64,000 bases of DNA, from contig NZ_JBFCVL010000002.1 in the NCBI RefSeq assembly GCF_040712075.1, positions 496,001 to 560,000 of the forward strand, read 5' to 3'. This stretch comes from Fodinicurvata sp. EGI_FJ10296. Lineage in GTDB: Bacteria; Pseudomonadota; Alphaproteobacteria; DSM-16000; Inquilinaceae. Below are positions 1 to 10,504 of this stretch, piece by piece. The notes under the pieces are model-generated. The model was given only the letters and a program-made list of their open reading frames with translations. It was not told where the DNA came from and did not search any database. Both the position numbers and the translations under genes were made by a program. Each line of letters opens with the position of its first letter. The stretch's first letter is position 1.

Positions 1-1190
1 GCTGACTTGGCCCGGCTGGCACGCTTGCGGGGCGTCGCCGGCTCGTCTTCATCGGGGCTGCCACCCGCGCCCGTCTCGCCCTCCGCCACGTCATTCGGGC
101 TGGACGCTACGGCTGGCGCTGTCTCCTGGCGCGCAGCCCTTGATCTGCGCGGCGCGGCTACTGTCGGGGCCGAAGGCTGATCGTCGCCGCCGGAGCCAAG
201 GTCGCTGCTGGAGCCAAGGTCGTTGCCGAAATCATCGTCGTCGGGTGCCGAATCCCGGGGATCATCGAAGAGCCCCTCGCCTCGGGATTCATTTCCCCGA
301 TCGTTCGCTCTGCGATTGGATGCGGTATCGCCCGGGCCTCCGGATCCACCCTCGTCGCTGCCCGCATCGACCGGCTGAGGCCGGCGCTGAGCTCGCCGGC
401 GTTCCGGCGTCCGTTCGCCATCCCGCTGGTTCGATACCCGATTACGACCGGCTCCGTCGTCACGTCCGTGTCGACCGTCACCGTTTCCAGACTGATTGCC
501 GGAATTCTGCCCAGCTTCATGATTGCCCTGCCCACCACCCTGGTAGTGGGTCCGCTGATCGGCGCTTCCCTGATCGCGCTGACTCTGGTCACGGCCATTG
601 CCATCACCGTTGTCGTTGCGGTCGGAAGACTGGCGTCGCTGACCGTCAGACCGGCCACCGCGGTCGTTGCGGCCTTGTCGGTCGTCGTTGCCGTTACGTG
701 CGCGGTTCTGCTGACGATTGTAATCGTCATTGCCTGGACTGCCGGCGTCGTCATCCCCGTCGGAATCATAGCCGTAGCCGTTGCCGCCGCTTTGTCCATG
801 GCCGTTCTGGCCATTCCCGTGCTGCTGACCGCCTCCGCTCTGCGAGCCGTTCTGCTGGGAAGCGTTCTGATGAGCGCCGGCCTGGGATGGCGCGGTCTGC
901 TGGGATTCGTTAAAGCTGTTAATAACGCGCTGGTAATGTTCGGCGTGCTGAAGATAGTTCTCAAGCATCACGCGATCGCCAGCACTCTGGGAGTCTCTGG
1001 CCAGCGCCACATACTTCTCGAAAATCTGGTGCGCGTTCCCCCTGATCCTGACGTCCGGACCGTTGCTGTCGAACGTCTGGTTTCGGTTTGGAACGTTCGA
1101 ACGGCGATTTGCGCCACCGCCACCACCACCGCTGCTGCCACCACTGCCGCCGCGGCCGCGTGATCGTCTTGAGTTGGGACCTTGCCTCAT
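1..1190 (-). CDS. DUF4167 domain-containing protein (partial, C-terminus off the left edge)
   Basis: Conserved alphaproteobacterial protein of unknown function; about 396 residues are visible and no stop is reached before base 1. It opens MRQGPNSRRSRGRG, a basic Arg/Gly-rich stretch with a poly-Gly run. The DUF4167 core follows at residues ~40-105 (a TFDSNGPDVRIRG segment, then an H-Q-x-x-E-K-Y-x-x-L-A-R-D helix and an NYLQHAEHYQR helix). The rest is low-complexity Gln/Asn/Asp/Gly/Arg sequence with no fold I can name. The ATG has an AAAAAGG ribosome site 6-7 bases upstream. It lies 279 bp downstream of prmC on the same strand, so it may have its own promoter. The disordered basic ends would fit RNA or ribosome association, but that is inference. 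Confidence 0.9.
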   Translation of the reverse strand, partial: MRQGPNSRRSRGRGGSGGSSGGGGGGANRRSNVPNRNQTFDSNGPDVRIRGNAHQIFEKYVALARDSQSAGDRVMLENYLQHAEHYQRVINSFNESQQTAPSQAGAHQNASQQNGSQSGGGQQHGNGQNGHGQSGGNGYGYDSDGDDDAGSPGNDDYNRQQNRARNGNDDRQGRNDRGGRSDGQRRQSSDRNDNGDGNGRDQSQRDQGSADQRTHYQGGGQGNHEAGQNSGNQSGNGDGRHGRDDGAGRNRVSNQRDGERTPERRRAQRRPQPVDAGSDEGGSGGPGDTASNRRANDRGNESRGEGLFDDPRDSAPDDDDFGNDLGSSSDLGSGGDDQPSAPTVAAPRRSRAARQETAPAVASSPNDVAEGETGAGGSPDEDEPATPRKRASRAKS

Positions 1191-1469
1191 GAAAGCCTTT
1201 TTAACGCTGTGTTTCCAGATCCAAAACACGCCTGATGGCACCATTCGCGCCATGTGCGGTCGATTTTTTTGCCGCAATCGATCTGCGCCTCAGCCTTGCA
1301 CCGGCTAAGCCCAGAACCGTTAAAGACGAACAATTGGCCGAAACCGTTGACGGCCGTCGCGCCTCCTGCGTCTCGTCCAATCGGTCGGACAAGAGGCTCT
1401 ACCGATCGGATCGAAAGCTGTCGACGATGCGGTATGAACGGGAAGCAATCGGATAATGGCTATTCCCTA

Positions 1470-2357
1470 TCACGATCTACGGCACCGTACCGTCGAAAGA
1501 TCGGAATTCCAACATTTTTTTGCAGTGACCGCTCTTTGTATCCCTGACAGATCGCTTCGTATAGCGATCGGCGTCAGCCCGACGTCATGAAAAATCCGGC
1601 ATATCGAGAAGGCTTGACCGAAGCCGATTTCAACGACCGCCATGCCGCCCTCTTTCAGAATTTCAGCGGTACCCGGCATCAGCCGGCGATAGGCCTGCAG
1701 CCCATCCGGCCCGCCATCCAGCGCGGACGGCGGGTCGTATCGACGCACCACCTCGTCAAGCGCGACCATCGCATCTGTTCGAATATAGGGCGGATTCGAC
1801 AGCACGACATCAAACGAGCCGCACAGCGCGTCCGCCCAGTCGCCAACAATGAACTTTGCCCGTCTATCGAGGTCAAGGGCCACCGCATTGCGCCGCGCCT
1901 GATGAACGGCCCCCTCACTCAGATCAATGCCAATTCCCGTCGCCAAAGGACGTTCGGCGAGCACCGCCAGAAGCAGACAGCCGCTACCGGTTCCCAGATC
2001 GGCGACCGTTGCCGGGCGGTCAGCCGGAATCCGGCAAAGCGCGGCCTCAACGACGGTCTCGGTGTCCGAACGCGGGTCCAGAGTGTCGGCCGAGATCTCC
2101 AGATCGAAATCCCAAAAACCGCGGCGGCCAACGATCCGCGAAATCGGCTCTCCCAAGGCAGCACGCTCCACCGCCTGAAGCACCATCGCGACCCTGTCGG
2201 ACGGCAGCGCCATGTCGCCCGCCGCGATCAGGACAGCACCGTCGATATCAAGGACGGCCGCGATCAGCCGGCGTCCGAACCGCCACGCATCGGCACCGTG
2301 GGTGTCGGCGAGCCGGTCGCACACCGTCGTCACGACGCTGTCGAGTGTATCGCTCAC
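1470..2357 (-). CDS. prmC: peptide chain release factor N5-glutamine methyltransferase
   Basis: Methylates the Gln of the GGQ motif of release factors with SAM. 295 residues, normal for HemK/PrmC. The N-terminal helical substrate-recognition domain (~1-95) is followed by a Rossmann methyltransferase with motif I DLGTGSG (120-126) and the diagnostic NPPY (188-191) that holds the target glutamine. The start ATG overlaps the stop of prfA by four bases (ATGA), so enzyme and substrate are translationally coupled. The last ~16 residues (after AVTAKK) look unlike the usual C-terminus and may be lineage-specific. Confidence 0.95.
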   Translation of the reverse strand: MSDTLDSVVTTVCDRLADTHGADAWRFGRRLIAAVLDIDGAVLIAAGDMALPSDRVAMVLQAVERAALGEPISRIVGRRGFWDFDLEISADTLDPRSDTETVVEAALCRIPADRPATVADLGTGSGCLLLAVLAERPLATGIGIDLSEGAVHQARRNAVALDLDRRAKFIVGDWADALCGSFDVVLSNPPYIRTDAMVALDEVVRRYDPPSALDGGPDGLQAYRRLMPGTAEILKEGGMAVVEIGFGQAFSICRIFHDVGLTPIAIRSDLSGIQRAVTAKKCWNSDLSTVRCRRS

Positions 2358-3427
2358 ACCATTTCCGACAGCCGAGCGGCTTCGTCTTCTCGGATGAGGG
2401 CGTCAATAACCTCGTCCAGCGCCTCACCGCTAAGAACCTGCTCCAGCTTGTAGAGCGTGAGATTGATCCGATGGTCAGTCACGCGGCCCTGCGGAAAATT
2501 ATAGGTTCGGATCCGCTCGGATCGGTCTCCAGATCCGACCTGCGCCCGGCGCTCGTCCGCTCGTTCCCGGTCAAGCGCCCTGCGCTGCTCGTCATAGATG
2601 CGCGAACGCAGGATCGTCATCGCGCGGGCGCGATTCTTGTGCTGCGATTTTTCTTCCTGAACGGCCACGACGGTTCCGGTTGGAACATGCGTAATGCGTA
2701 CCGCACTGTCGGTTTTGTTGACGTGCTGCCCACCCGCGCCGGAAGCGCGGAAGGTGTCGACCCTCAGGTCCTTTTCGTCGATGTCGATATCGACCTCAGC
2801 CACTTCAGGCAGCACCGCAACGGTCGCCGCCGACGTATGGATCCGTCCCTGGGTCTCCGTCGCCGGCACCCGTTGAACCCGGTGAACACCGCTTTCAAAT
2901 TTGAGCCGGGCGAAGACGGACGCGCCCGCGATTTTGAAAACACCTTCCTTGATCCCGCCAACTTCGCTGCCGTGGTAGTCCATGAGTTCGAACTTCCACC
3001 CTTTCAGGCCGGCATATTTGCGGTACATTTCCATCAGATCGGCCGCGAACAATCCTGCTTCGTCGCCGCCCGTCCCGGCCCGGATTTCCAGAATCGCGTT
3101 GCGGCTGTCGGCCGCATCGCGCGGGATCAGCATCTTGTGAACGGCCTTCTCCATCTCGGGGAGCCGCGCCTTCAGAGCGTAAAATTCTTCTTCAGCCAGA
3201 TTGCGCATCTCGGGATCACCGGACGTGTCGGCAACCATGGCGCCCAGATCCGCCAGTTCTTCGCGCGCTGCCCGCAACCGTGAAATCGCGTCGGCAATCG
3301 GTTCCAGATCCGAATATTCCTTGGAGAGCGAAGCCAGCGTGTCCGGCTTCAAATCCGGCGAGGCCAAGGTATCGCGCAACTCGCTGAACCGCACGAGGAC
3401 GCGGTCCAGGCTTTCTTCAAGGCTCAT
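2354..3427 (-). CDS. prfA: peptide chain release factor 1
   Basis: Class I release factor reading UAA and UAG. 357 residues, full length. The tripeptide PAT at 188-190 marks it as RF1 rather than RF2. The GGQ that enters the peptidyl-transferase centre is at 232-234, within [15 protein letters not shown]. Helical N-terminal domain ~1-105. It lies 41 bp after ispG and overlaps prmC by four bases, forming an ispG-prfA-prmC run. From memory of alphaproteobacterial gene order, hisS often lies between ispG and prfA; it is absent here. Confidence 0.97.
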   Translation of the reverse strand: MSLEESLDRVLVRFSELRDTLASPDLKPDTLASLSKEYSDLEPIADAISRLRAAREELADLGAMVADTSGDPEMRNLAEEEFYALKARLPEMEKAVHKMLIPRDAADSRNAILEIRAGTGGDEAGLFAADLMEMYRKYAGLKGWKFELMDYHGSEVGGIKEGVFKIAGASVFARLKFESGVHRVQRVPATETQGRIHTSAATVAVLPEVAEVDIDIDEKDLRVDTFRASGAGGQHVNKTDSAVRITHVPTGTVVAVQEEKSQHKNRARAMTILRSRIYDEQRRALDRERADERRAQVGSGDRSERIRTYNFPQGRVTDHRINLTLYKLEQVLSGEALDEVIDALIREDEAARLSEMV

Positions 3428-3468
3428 AAGTGTTCTGCTTTCACGTTCGCATCGGCACAGGCAATTTT

Positions 3469-4605
3469 CTATTCGGCTGCCGTGCGCTTTCTTTCATTGG
3501 CCTCAGTTTCGGCGGCCTCAATTTCGGCGGCTTTGGTCTCGATCAGGCCGACCAGATGGTCGACGACATCGGCGTCCTGAAGCCGGTGATGGGACACGCC
3601 GCCGATATAGACCTGGTGCGTGCCTCTGCCGCCGCCAGTGAACCCGATATCGGTCATGGTAGCCTCGCCCGGTCCATTGACCACGCACCCGATGACCGAG
3701 ACCGTCATCGGCGTCGTGATATGGCTGACGCGCTCCTCCAGAACCTTGACCGTCTCGATGACGTCGAACTGCTGGCGGGCGCAGGACGGACACGAGATGA
3801 TGTTCACGCCGCGATGCCGCAGGTTGAGTGATTTCAGCAGGTCGAAACCGACCTTGATCTCCTCGATCGGGTCCGTCGACAGGGAAACACGGATGGTGTC
3901 ACCAATGCCCGACCACAGCAGCATGCCCAGTCCCACGCTGCTCTTGATCGTTCCCGATCGCAGACCGCCAGCTTCGGTGATGCCGATATGAAGCGGGTAA
4001 TCGCAGGCATCCCCGAGTTGCTGATAGGCCGCGACCGCCAGAAACACATCAGATGCTTTGCAGCTGATTTTTGTCTCGAAGAAATCATGATCTTCGAGAA
4101 TGCGGAGATGGCCGAGCGCGCTCTCGACCATCGCTTCCGGACAGGGTTCGCCGTATTTTTCCAGTATAGTCCGTTCCAGCGACCCCGCATTTACGCCGAT
4201 CCTGATCGAACATCCGTGATCCTTGGCGGCCTGGACAACTTCCGCCACCCGTGCGGAAGAACCGATGTTGCCGGGATTGATACGCAAGCAAGCGGCGCCG
4301 GCGGCAGCCGCCTCGATCGCGCGTTTGTAGTGAAAATGAATATCCGCGACGATCGGCACCGAAACATTGGCAACAATGTCTTTCAATGCCGCCGTGCTCT
4401 CTTCGTCCGGGCATGAAACGCGAACGATGTCGGCGCCGACGTCTTCAAGCGCCCGGATCTGGTTTATCGTGCCCTGAACATCCGTCGTCAGGACGTTGGT
4501 CATGGATTGCACGGTGATCGGCGCATCACCGCCGACCGGTACCGCGCCAACATGGATCTGGCGGCTCTTGCGGCGCTCGATATCGCGATAAGGTCTTACC
4601 GACAT
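3469..4605 (-). CDS. ispG: 4-hydroxy-3-methylbut-2-en-1-yl diphosphate synthase
   Basis: Penultimate enzyme of the MEP isoprenoid pathway; reductively opens MEcPP to HMBPP using a 4Fe-4S cluster. 378 residues, the length of the two-domain bacterial form. The TIM-barrel half begins after [14 protein letters not shown]. Cluster ligands are visible as Cys272, Cys275 (SCPSC) and Cys307 with Glu314 ([10 protein letters not shown]). It is upstream of prfA and downstream of the RodZ-like gene on the same strand. Confidence 0.97.
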   Translation of the reverse strand: MSVRPYRDIERRKSRQIHVGAVPVGGDAPITVQSMTNVLTTDVQGTINQIRALEDVGADIVRVSCPDEESTAALKDIVANVSVPIVADIHFHYKRAIEAAAAGAACLRINPGNIGSSARVAEVVQAAKDHGCSIRIGVNAGSLERTILEKYGEPCPEAMVESALGHLRILEDHDFFETKISCKASDVFLAVAAYQQLGDACDYPLHIGITEAGGLRSGTIKSSVGLGMLLWSGIGDTIRVSLSTDPIEEIKVGFDLLKSLNLRHRGVNIISCPSCARQQFDVIETVKVLEERVSHITTPMTVSVIGCVVNGPGEATMTDIGFTGGGRGTHQVYIGGVSHHRLQDADVVDHLVGLIETKAAEIEAAETEANERKRTAAE

Positions 4606-4715
4606 TCTGGAATTGGCCCCTTAACCTGCCTGGAGCCGGCTCTTTGATGGCGCGCGCGCTCCGATTCCCGGAACGATCCATCTCCGCAGCCGGCAAGCGT
4701 CGCCGATGCTGGCTA

Positions 4716-6401
4716 CTATGGTGCGGCCGTCCCCTCGAGCAGGGCCTCGGGTTCAAGGCTGATGCCGCGCACGACATCTCCCGCCCCGCCCAACGGCGGG
4801 GCCGGCTCACCCCCGACTGTGACATAGAGGCCGCCGGCATTGCCGGTCACCATTGTAAGTCCCGATTCATCCGGCACCTCGTATTGCTCGCCGGCGCGCA
4901 TCACTCGCGTCATCAGCAGCGAGCCCAGCGAGTCCCTGATCTGCACCCAGCTGTCCGACTCCGCCCGAATGGTCACCTGCCGACCGCCCTCACCCGCGGC
5001 GCCGTCAGACGCTGCAGTGCCATCGGCCGAAGCGGTCTGCTGCTCCTCCAGATCGCCATCCGAGCCCCCCTCTTGCCCTCTGTCCGGGGTGGCATCTCCG
5101 GCCCCACCAGCATCTGGCCCGGACTCTGCTGCGGTCTCCGGCAACGGCGGCTCGTCGTACCCGGGAACGGCCAAGGCCGTGTCCGATGGCGTATCGTCAG
5201 TCAGAACCGAAGGGGATTGCGTCGCCTCGTCATCGGCAACAATCGACAATTCGTTCGGGATTTCTTCGGCCGACGCCCCCTGAGGCCCCGAATCTTCGGA
5301 AGCAGTCTCTCCCAAATCCGTCTCGCCAGCGTCCGATTGGCCCGTGTCCGATTGCCCGGCTTCCGACGATCCGGCCGCGACGCCCGCGCCCGTGTCTTGT
5401 GGTGCGACGTCACGTCCTGCCACCGGCCCATCAACAGCCGAGGAATCGATGCCTGGCCCCAGATCGTCGCCGGTCGACGCCTGTCCGGCTGATGTGTCAC
5501 CCGTGTCGGCAAGGCCGATGCCAGAATCGGGTCCAGAGTCCGTACCGGGCTCGTCCGCTGTCTCGCCGATCTCGTCAATCGGAGGTGTCTCGCCGCTCCA
5601 GCCTTCGAGCAGGCCGGCAAATCTGTCGGGTATGGCCGGGATGAAATCGCCGACATTGCGATCGCTCTCGGAGACATAGTACCAGCCGCCATAGGCGACC
5701 CCGGCCAGCAGGACCGCGATCGTCACAAGCCCGATGCCCGGAAGCCGGCCGTCCGATGTCGGCGTCGGGAAGTGAAGCTCCGTCTGGTCGGGTATACCGG
5801 ATACTTCATCTTTGAAGCGCTTGACCATCGCTTCGCCATCGAGACCGACGAGGTCAGAGAAAGCACGCACGAAACCCACAGCGTAGACTGTACCCGGCAG
5901 ATCATCGAAACGTCCGTCCTCGATCGATTCGAGATGTGCCAGGCGAATTCGCAGAATACTGGATACGTCACGCAAGCTGTATCCGGCATCTTCGCGGGCT
6001 TCGCGGAGCAAAACGCTGACAGAGGTGCGGCCGCCAGCCGGCTGCGGTCCCTCGTAGTCGCGGTGGTCGCCGCTCACTTCGTATCCAGTTTCGGGGTATC
6101 CAGTTTCGGGGTATCCGGTTTCGGGGTATCCGGTCTCGTGTCGCGGTGGGCCGCCGACGTCGCCCTCGTTGATGCGATCATATCTGCCATGGCCATTCGC
6201 CTGATGCCGCTCGCTTTCATAAGGATGATGATACCCGTCATCCGGCTCGACATCACTGCCCGCATGATCGTGACCATCGTCATAATACTGACGCGCCGCC
6301 CCGTTGACGGGCTCGATATGGATGCCGCGTCCGCTACGGGAACCGGTGGACTGATGACCGCCGCCATCTCGATGGCTGAAATTATGCCTGCTCTGCGCCA
6401 T
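4716..6401 (-). CDS. RodZ-like helix-turn-helix / DUF4115 membrane protein
   Basis: 561 residues from the chosen ATG (MAQSRHNFSH). An upstream in-frame TTG would add 25 residues with no composition support. Order of parts: a long His/Gly/Asp-rich hydrophilic leader with tandem PETGY repeats (~1-120); a cytoplasmic HTH_25 domain (~130-195, SVLLREAREDAGYSLRDVS); one transmembrane helix (~221-243); a ~230-residue acidic Asp/Gly/Thr/Ser linker; and a C-terminal DUF4115 beta domain (~475-555). The HTH-TM-DUF4115 order is that of RodZ, the MreB-associated cell-shape protein, usually 300-400 residues. The unusual leader and long linker make it much larger. Upstream of ispG, as rodZ-like genes often are. 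Confidence 0.85.
   Translation of the reverse strand: MAQSRHNFSHRDGGGHQSTGSRSGRGIHIEPVNGAARQYYDDGHDHAGSDVEPDDGYHHPYESERHQANGHGRYDRINEGDVGGPPRHETGYPETGYPETGYPETGYEVSGDHRDYEGPQPAGGRTSVSVLLREAREDAGYSLRDVSSILRIRLAHLESIEDGRFDDLPGTVYAVGFVRAFSDLVGLDGEAMVKRFKDEVSGIPDQTELHFPTPTSDGRLPGIGLVTIAVLLAGVAYGGWYYVSESDRNVGDFIPAIPDRFAGLLEGWSGETPPIDEIGETADEPGTDSGPDSGIGLADTGDTSAGQASTGDDLGPGIDSSAVDGPVAGRDVAPQDTGAGVAAGSSEAGQSDTGQSDAGETDLGETASEDSGPQGASAEEIPNELSIVADDEATQSPSVLTDDTPSDTALAVPGYDEPPLPETAAESGPDAGGAGDATPDRGQEGGSDGDLEEQQTASADGTAASDGAAGEGGRQVTIRAESDSWVQIRDSLGSLLMTRVMRAGEQYEVPDESGLTMVTGNAGGLYVTVGGEPAPPLGGAGDVVRGISLEPEALLEGTAAP
6081..6140 (-). repeat. four tandem 15-bp repeats encoding PETGY units
   Basis: Four consecutive in-frame 15-base units inside the RodZ-like gene. 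Units 1 and 2 are identical on the plus strand (GTATCCAGTTTCGGG), unit 3 differs by one base, and unit 4 by two more near its end. They encode PETGY three times plus a diverged HETGY. The near-identity points to recent slippage or duplication; a multiple of three keeps the frame. Confidence 0.9.
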
Positions 6402-6583
6402 GATCCTTGCCGTCGTAGTAGCAGAGTACCGTTCGTCCCCACGCTGGGATGAAGGGTAGAGTGAGGATACGGCCAAAACCGCACCGAGGAATCAGTAGGC
6501 CTTTCCAACTGCGGTCAGGCACGTTCATAAACGCCAACTGGTCCCGGCGCAAGAGTGTACGCCGGTTGGCCATTCGAGTAAGG

Positions 6584-9034
6584 CTATATCGCGATCTTAC
6601 TATCCCGAGCATAGGAACGCAGCTTCTCTCTGAGTCCCTGGCCCGGCAATCGCCTTATGGTTTCGAGATACGCCCGAAGCGCGGCAACATCAAGGCTGCG
6701 GATCATTGCCTTGACCGGGCCGACCGAACCTGATGACATCGAAAGCGTTCTGAAACCCAAAGCCACCAGGACCATGGCGTCAAGAGGCCGGCCAGCCATT
6801 TCCCCGCATACGGAAATGGGAACACCCGCAGCCGCCGCGCGCGCCGCGAGACCCTCCAGTACATCGATCATCGGCGCGCAAAGTGCGTCATACCGAGTTG
6901 CCATATGCGGATTGCCGCGATCGGCCGCAAAAAGATACTGCATCAGATCGTTGGACCCGATGGACACGAAATCCGCCCGCGCCAGCAGATCGTCGAGCTG
7001 CCATATCAGCGCAGGCACTTCGAGCATGACGCCGATTTCCATATACGCCGATACCGGCTGGCCCCGCCGCCTGGCCCTTTCGCATTCCATGACCGCCAGC
7101 TTCCGCGCCGCATCGAACTCGCCGCAATGGGCCACCATCGGAAACATCAGCCGGAACGGGCGGCCACGCGCAGCGCCGACAAGGGCCCGTATCTGCTGGC
7201 GCAGCATTGCCGGTCGGTCGAGGCCGATGCGGATCGCCCGCCAGCCCAGCGCCGGATTCTCCCGGTCGTCATGCGGGAAGTAGGGCAGCGCCTTGTCACC
7301 CCCGATATCAAGGGTCCGAAAGCTCACCAGCTTTCCGTCGGCGCGGTCGAAAACATCGGTATACAGATCCGTCTGCGCCTCGACATCGGGATAGCTCGAT
7401 CGGACCATGAACGGAATTTCCGTTCTGAACAGCCCTACGCCATCAGCCCCCACCTCGTGCAGATGGGCCAGATCGACCATCAACCCCGCGTTGATCTGCA
7501 GGCTGACGCAAACGCCGTCGCGGCTGAGCGCCGGCTTGTCGATCAGACCGGCGTATTCCTTCGCCCGTTCAGCCCTGAGGGCGAGCGTCTGAGCGAACAG
7601 ATCCTGGACGTCTTCGGCGGGCCTGACGAAAACCTGAGCGTTGTCACCATCGACGATGATCTGGTCGAACGGCTCGACAATCTGCATGACGTCGGCGCAC
7701 CGCGCCACCATCGGAAGCCCGAGAGCCCGGGCAAGAATGGCCACATGGCTGGCGGACGAGCCGTCCTCAAGCACGACCGCAACCAGCTTTTCCTGATCGT
7801 AATCAAGCAGGTCGGCCGGGCCGAGCGACCGGGCCACCAGGACGATGGCTTCCGGCAGCGTACCGGACGACGCAACCGACGTTTTGCCGGATAGATGCAG
7901 CAAGAGCCGGTTGGCCAGATCCTCGAAATCGTTGATTCGCTCGCGCAGATACGGATCCGTCATATGCGCCATCCGGGCGCGCATGTCGTTCTGGACCCGC
8001 TGCACAGATGCTTCGGCCGTCAGGCCCGTGCTGATGGCCTCGTTGATCCGGTTCAGCCAGCCTCTGTCCTCGGCGAACATTCGATAGGTTTCGAGGATAT
8101 CGCGGCTTTCGGGGTCGCCCCGCGCTTCGGTAACAGCCACGAGATGATCGATCGAGGAATGCATCGCCGCCAATGCATCCCGCAGCCGGCTATGCTCGAC
8201 ATCCGCGTCTTCTGCAACCATCTGGCGGATCGTCAGTTGCGGCCGGTGAGGTACCGCAGTTCCCATTGCCAGGCCCGGATTCAGCGTGACCCCCTCAATG
8301 CGGGCTGGCATCATTCCTTCGTTGGCGTCGATACCGCCGGCCTGATCCGGTCCCGAGGGCCCGCGGGCAGCGACCAGTTCGGCCACGACCATGGCGATCG
8401 TCAGAAGCGTTTCGACTTCTTCCTCGCTATAGGTCCGGCGCTGTTGATTCTGGATGACAAGCACACCGCGGACCTTTCCGCCCCGCAGTATCGGGACGCC
8501 CATGAAGGATTGATACGGATCCTCGCCTGTCTCGGGGCGGTACACGAATTTCGGATGTTGCGGCGCATTTGCGATGACCTGGGCACGCGCGGTCGCGGCA
8601 ACCTCACCGACCAGCCCCTGCCCGACCTGCAGCCGCGTTCGATGAACCGCGTCGGGATTGAGGCCGATCGTCGCGAACAGCTCCAGCACTTCGCCCGGGC
8701 GCATGACATAGCAAGAGCAGACTTCGGCCACCATTTCGGCAGCGATCATCCGGACAATCTTGTCGAGCCGTTCCTGAGCGGAACCGGATCCGGCCATGAT
8801 GTCGCGCAATCTCGCCAGCAGACGGCGAGATGCCGTGGGCCCATGGCCTCCGCCACCCGCGCCGCCTCCGGAACCGCCCCCCGAACCGCTGCCACCGGCA
8901 CCACTGCCAGTCGGGAAACCGCCGCCCGATCCCGCGCCAGACCCGATGTCGGGTGCCGGGACGGCGCCGCGCCTCCTGGCTTTGGCTCTGCCGCCGACCG
9001 CGTGCCCCGACCGGGCGCCGCCGAGCTGGATCAT
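6584..9034 (-). CDS. ptsP: nitrogen-PTS enzyme I with GAF domain (phosphoenolpyruvate-protein phosphotransferase)
   Basis: Phosphorylates NPr from PEP and so starts the PTS-Ntr relay that senses nitrogen and PEP status. 816 residues. A Gly/Ser-rich leader (~30-65) precedes a GAF domain (~75-225), the HPr-binding/helical part (~245-390), the phosphohistidine domain with His430 in GSSASHVAILAR, and the PEP-binding TIM barrel (SFRTLDIGGDKALPYFP; later SIGSNDLMQYLFAADR). The ATG has GGGAG seven bases upstream. It lies 249 bp downstream of lysC. The Gly-rich leader is longer than I expect for the family. Confidence 0.95.
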   Translation of the reverse strand: MIQLGGARSGHAVGGRAKARRRGAVPAPDIGSGAGSGGGFPTGSGAGGSGSGGGSGGGAGGGGHGPTASRRLLARLRDIMAGSGSAQERLDKIVRMIAAEMVAEVCSCYVMRPGEVLELFATIGLNPDAVHRTRLQVGQGLVGEVAATARAQVIANAPQHPKFVYRPETGEDPYQSFMGVPILRGGKVRGVLVIQNQQRRTYSEEEVETLLTIAMVVAELVAARGPSGPDQAGGIDANEGMMPARIEGVTLNPGLAMGTAVPHRPQLTIRQMVAEDADVEHSRLRDALAAMHSSIDHLVAVTEARGDPESRDILETYRMFAEDRGWLNRINEAISTGLTAEASVQRVQNDMRARMAHMTDPYLRERINDFEDLANRLLLHLSGKTSVASSGTLPEAIVLVARSLGPADLLDYDQEKLVAVVLEDGSSASHVAILARALGLPMVARCADVMQIVEPFDQIIVDGDNAQVFVRPAEDVQDLFAQTLALRAERAKEYAGLIDKPALSRDGVCVSLQINAGLMVDLAHLHEVGADGVGLFRTEIPFMVRSSYPDVEAQTDLYTDVFDRADGKLVSFRTLDIGGDKALPYFPHDDRENPALGWRAIRIGLDRPAMLRQQIRALVGAARGRPFRLMFPMVAHCGEFDAARKLAVMECERARRRGQPVSAYMEIGVMLEVPALIWQLDDLLARADFVSIGSNDLMQYLFAADRGNPHMATRYDALCAPMIDVLEGLAARAAAAGVPISVCGEMAGRPLDAMVLVALGFRTLSMSSGSVGPVKAMIRSLDVAALRAYLETIRRLPGQGLREKLRSYARDSKIAI

Positions 9035-9283
9035 TAGGCTTCTCCCGTCCGCTGGTCGATTACCCCGACATCACTTCGCTACGTCCGAACGCCATCCGGA
9101 CTCGCCGGGGCAGAACAACCGAAAGAAGCGGCGCGTCCGGAAAAAAGCAACCTTAAAGATAGGCTGGATCGAGAGGTCGGGACGTCTGCCGCAAGACAGT
9201 ACGCTTGATTGAGCTGTCCTGGTCCCGGAATTCCCCCTGACCAAACCTCGCTACCGAATCCTGGCTGGCAAGCCCCTGAAGTA

Positions 9284-10504
9284 TCAAGTGTTGTCCAGTC
9301 CGTAGGCCGTGTGCAAGGCTCGCAGCGCGAGTTCCAGATATTTGTCGGCAATCAGAACACTGATCTTGATCTCCGAAGTCGAAATAACCTGAATGTTGAT
9401 GCCATTCTCGGCCAGCGCCCGGAACATGCTGTTGGCGACACCTGCATGGCTGCGCATGCCAACACCGATGACGGATACTTTCACCACATGCTCATCCGGT
9501 ACGACCCGGGCGAATCCGAGGTCGCCCTGAAGGCCCTGAAGCAGGTCAACCGTTCTCTGGCAATCCTCCACCCCAACGGTGAACGTCATGTCGGTCGACC
9601 GTCCGTCCTCCGAGACGTTCTGCACGATCATGTCGACATTGATATTGTGTTCAGCCAGCGGCCCGAATATCCGGGCCGCGACACCTGGCTGATCCGGCAC
9701 CTGCACCAGGGTGATCTTCGCCTCGTCGCGGCTATAGGCGATTCCGCTTACTATTTCCTGTTCCACGATTTCATCCTCGTCAACGACCAACGTGCCGGGG
9801 GCATCGCTGAAGCTGGAAAGAACCTGTAGCCGAACCCGGTTCTTCATCGCCATTTCGACCGAGCGGGTCTGCAGCACCCTGGCGCCCAGGGACGCCATTT
9901 CCAGCATTTCCTCGTATGTAATCTTGTTGAGCTTGCGCGCGGCCCGAACGATCCTGGGATCGCAGGTATAGACGCCGTCGACATCCGTGTAGATGTCGCA
10001 TCGGTCCGCTCCCAGTGCGGCAGCCAGCGCCACCGCCGAGGTGTCGGACCCGCCGCGCCCCAGGGTGGCAATCCGGTTGCGGCCCGCCACGCCCTGGAAA
10101 CCGGCGACGACCGCGACCTCGCCGGTTGCCATCCGGCTCAGCAGGTCCTCGCTGTCGATGGAAAGGATTCGCGCTTTGCCATGCACCTCGTCGGTGCGGA
10201 TCGCGATCTGCCAGCCCAGCCACGATCGGGCGGGTACACCCTCGGCCTGAATGGCCATGGCTGTCAGTCCTGCGGTCACCTGTTCGCCCGACGCGACGAC
10301 GGCGTCGTATTCCCGCGCATCATGAACCGGTGCAATGCTGGTGCAATAGTCGACCAGTTTATTGGTTTCGCCGGACATTGCCGACACGACGACGGCGACC
10401 TCGTTGCCGGCGGCGACCTCGCGCTTCACGCGCGCCGCCACATTGCGTATCCGGTCGAGATCGCCGACCGAGGTTCCGCCGAATTTCATCACGACACGGG
10501 GCAT
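9284..10504 (-). CDS. lysC: aspartate kinase
   Basis: Phosphorylates L-aspartate, the entry step to lysine, threonine and methionine. 406 residues, monofunctional type. The kinase signature KFGGTSV is at residues 7-13, and the nucleotide-binding GRGGSDTSAVALA follows mid-protein. Two C-terminal ACT regions (VPDQPGVAARIFGPLAEH and a segment starting VSVIGVGMRSHAG) are the usual sites of lysine/threonine feedback. Divergent from ubiG across 245 bp and upstream of ptsP. Confidence 0.97.
   Translation of the reverse strand: MPRVVMKFGGTSVGDLDRIRNVAARVKREVAAGNEVAVVVSAMSGETNKLVDYCTSIAPVHDAREYDAVVASGEQVTAGLTAMAIQAEGVPARSWLGWQIAIRTDEVHGKARILSIDSEDLLSRMATGEVAVVAGFQGVAGRNRIATLGRGGSDTSAVALAAALGADRCDIYTDVDGVYTCDPRIVRAARKLNKITYEEMLEMASLGARVLQTRSVEMAMKNRVRLQVLSSFSDAPGTLVVDEDEIVEQEIVSGIAYSRDEAKITLVQVPDQPGVAARIFGPLAEHNINVDMIVQNVSEDGRSTDMTFTVGVEDCQRTVDLLQGLQGDLGFARVVPDEHVVKVSVIGVGMRSHAGVANSMFRALAENGINIQVISTSEIKISVLIADKYLELALRALHTAYGLDNT

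Noticed and set aside
140..1163. Plus-strand Arg/His-rich and hydrophobic frames at the left end
   Set aside because: Antisense to the DUF4167 gene, whose conserved core is readable on the minus strand.
1191..1469. Small gene between DUF4167 and prmC
   Set aside because: The short frames (60-97 residues) have no ribosome site, conserved pattern or codon bias; more likely leader and promoter of the DUF4167 gene.
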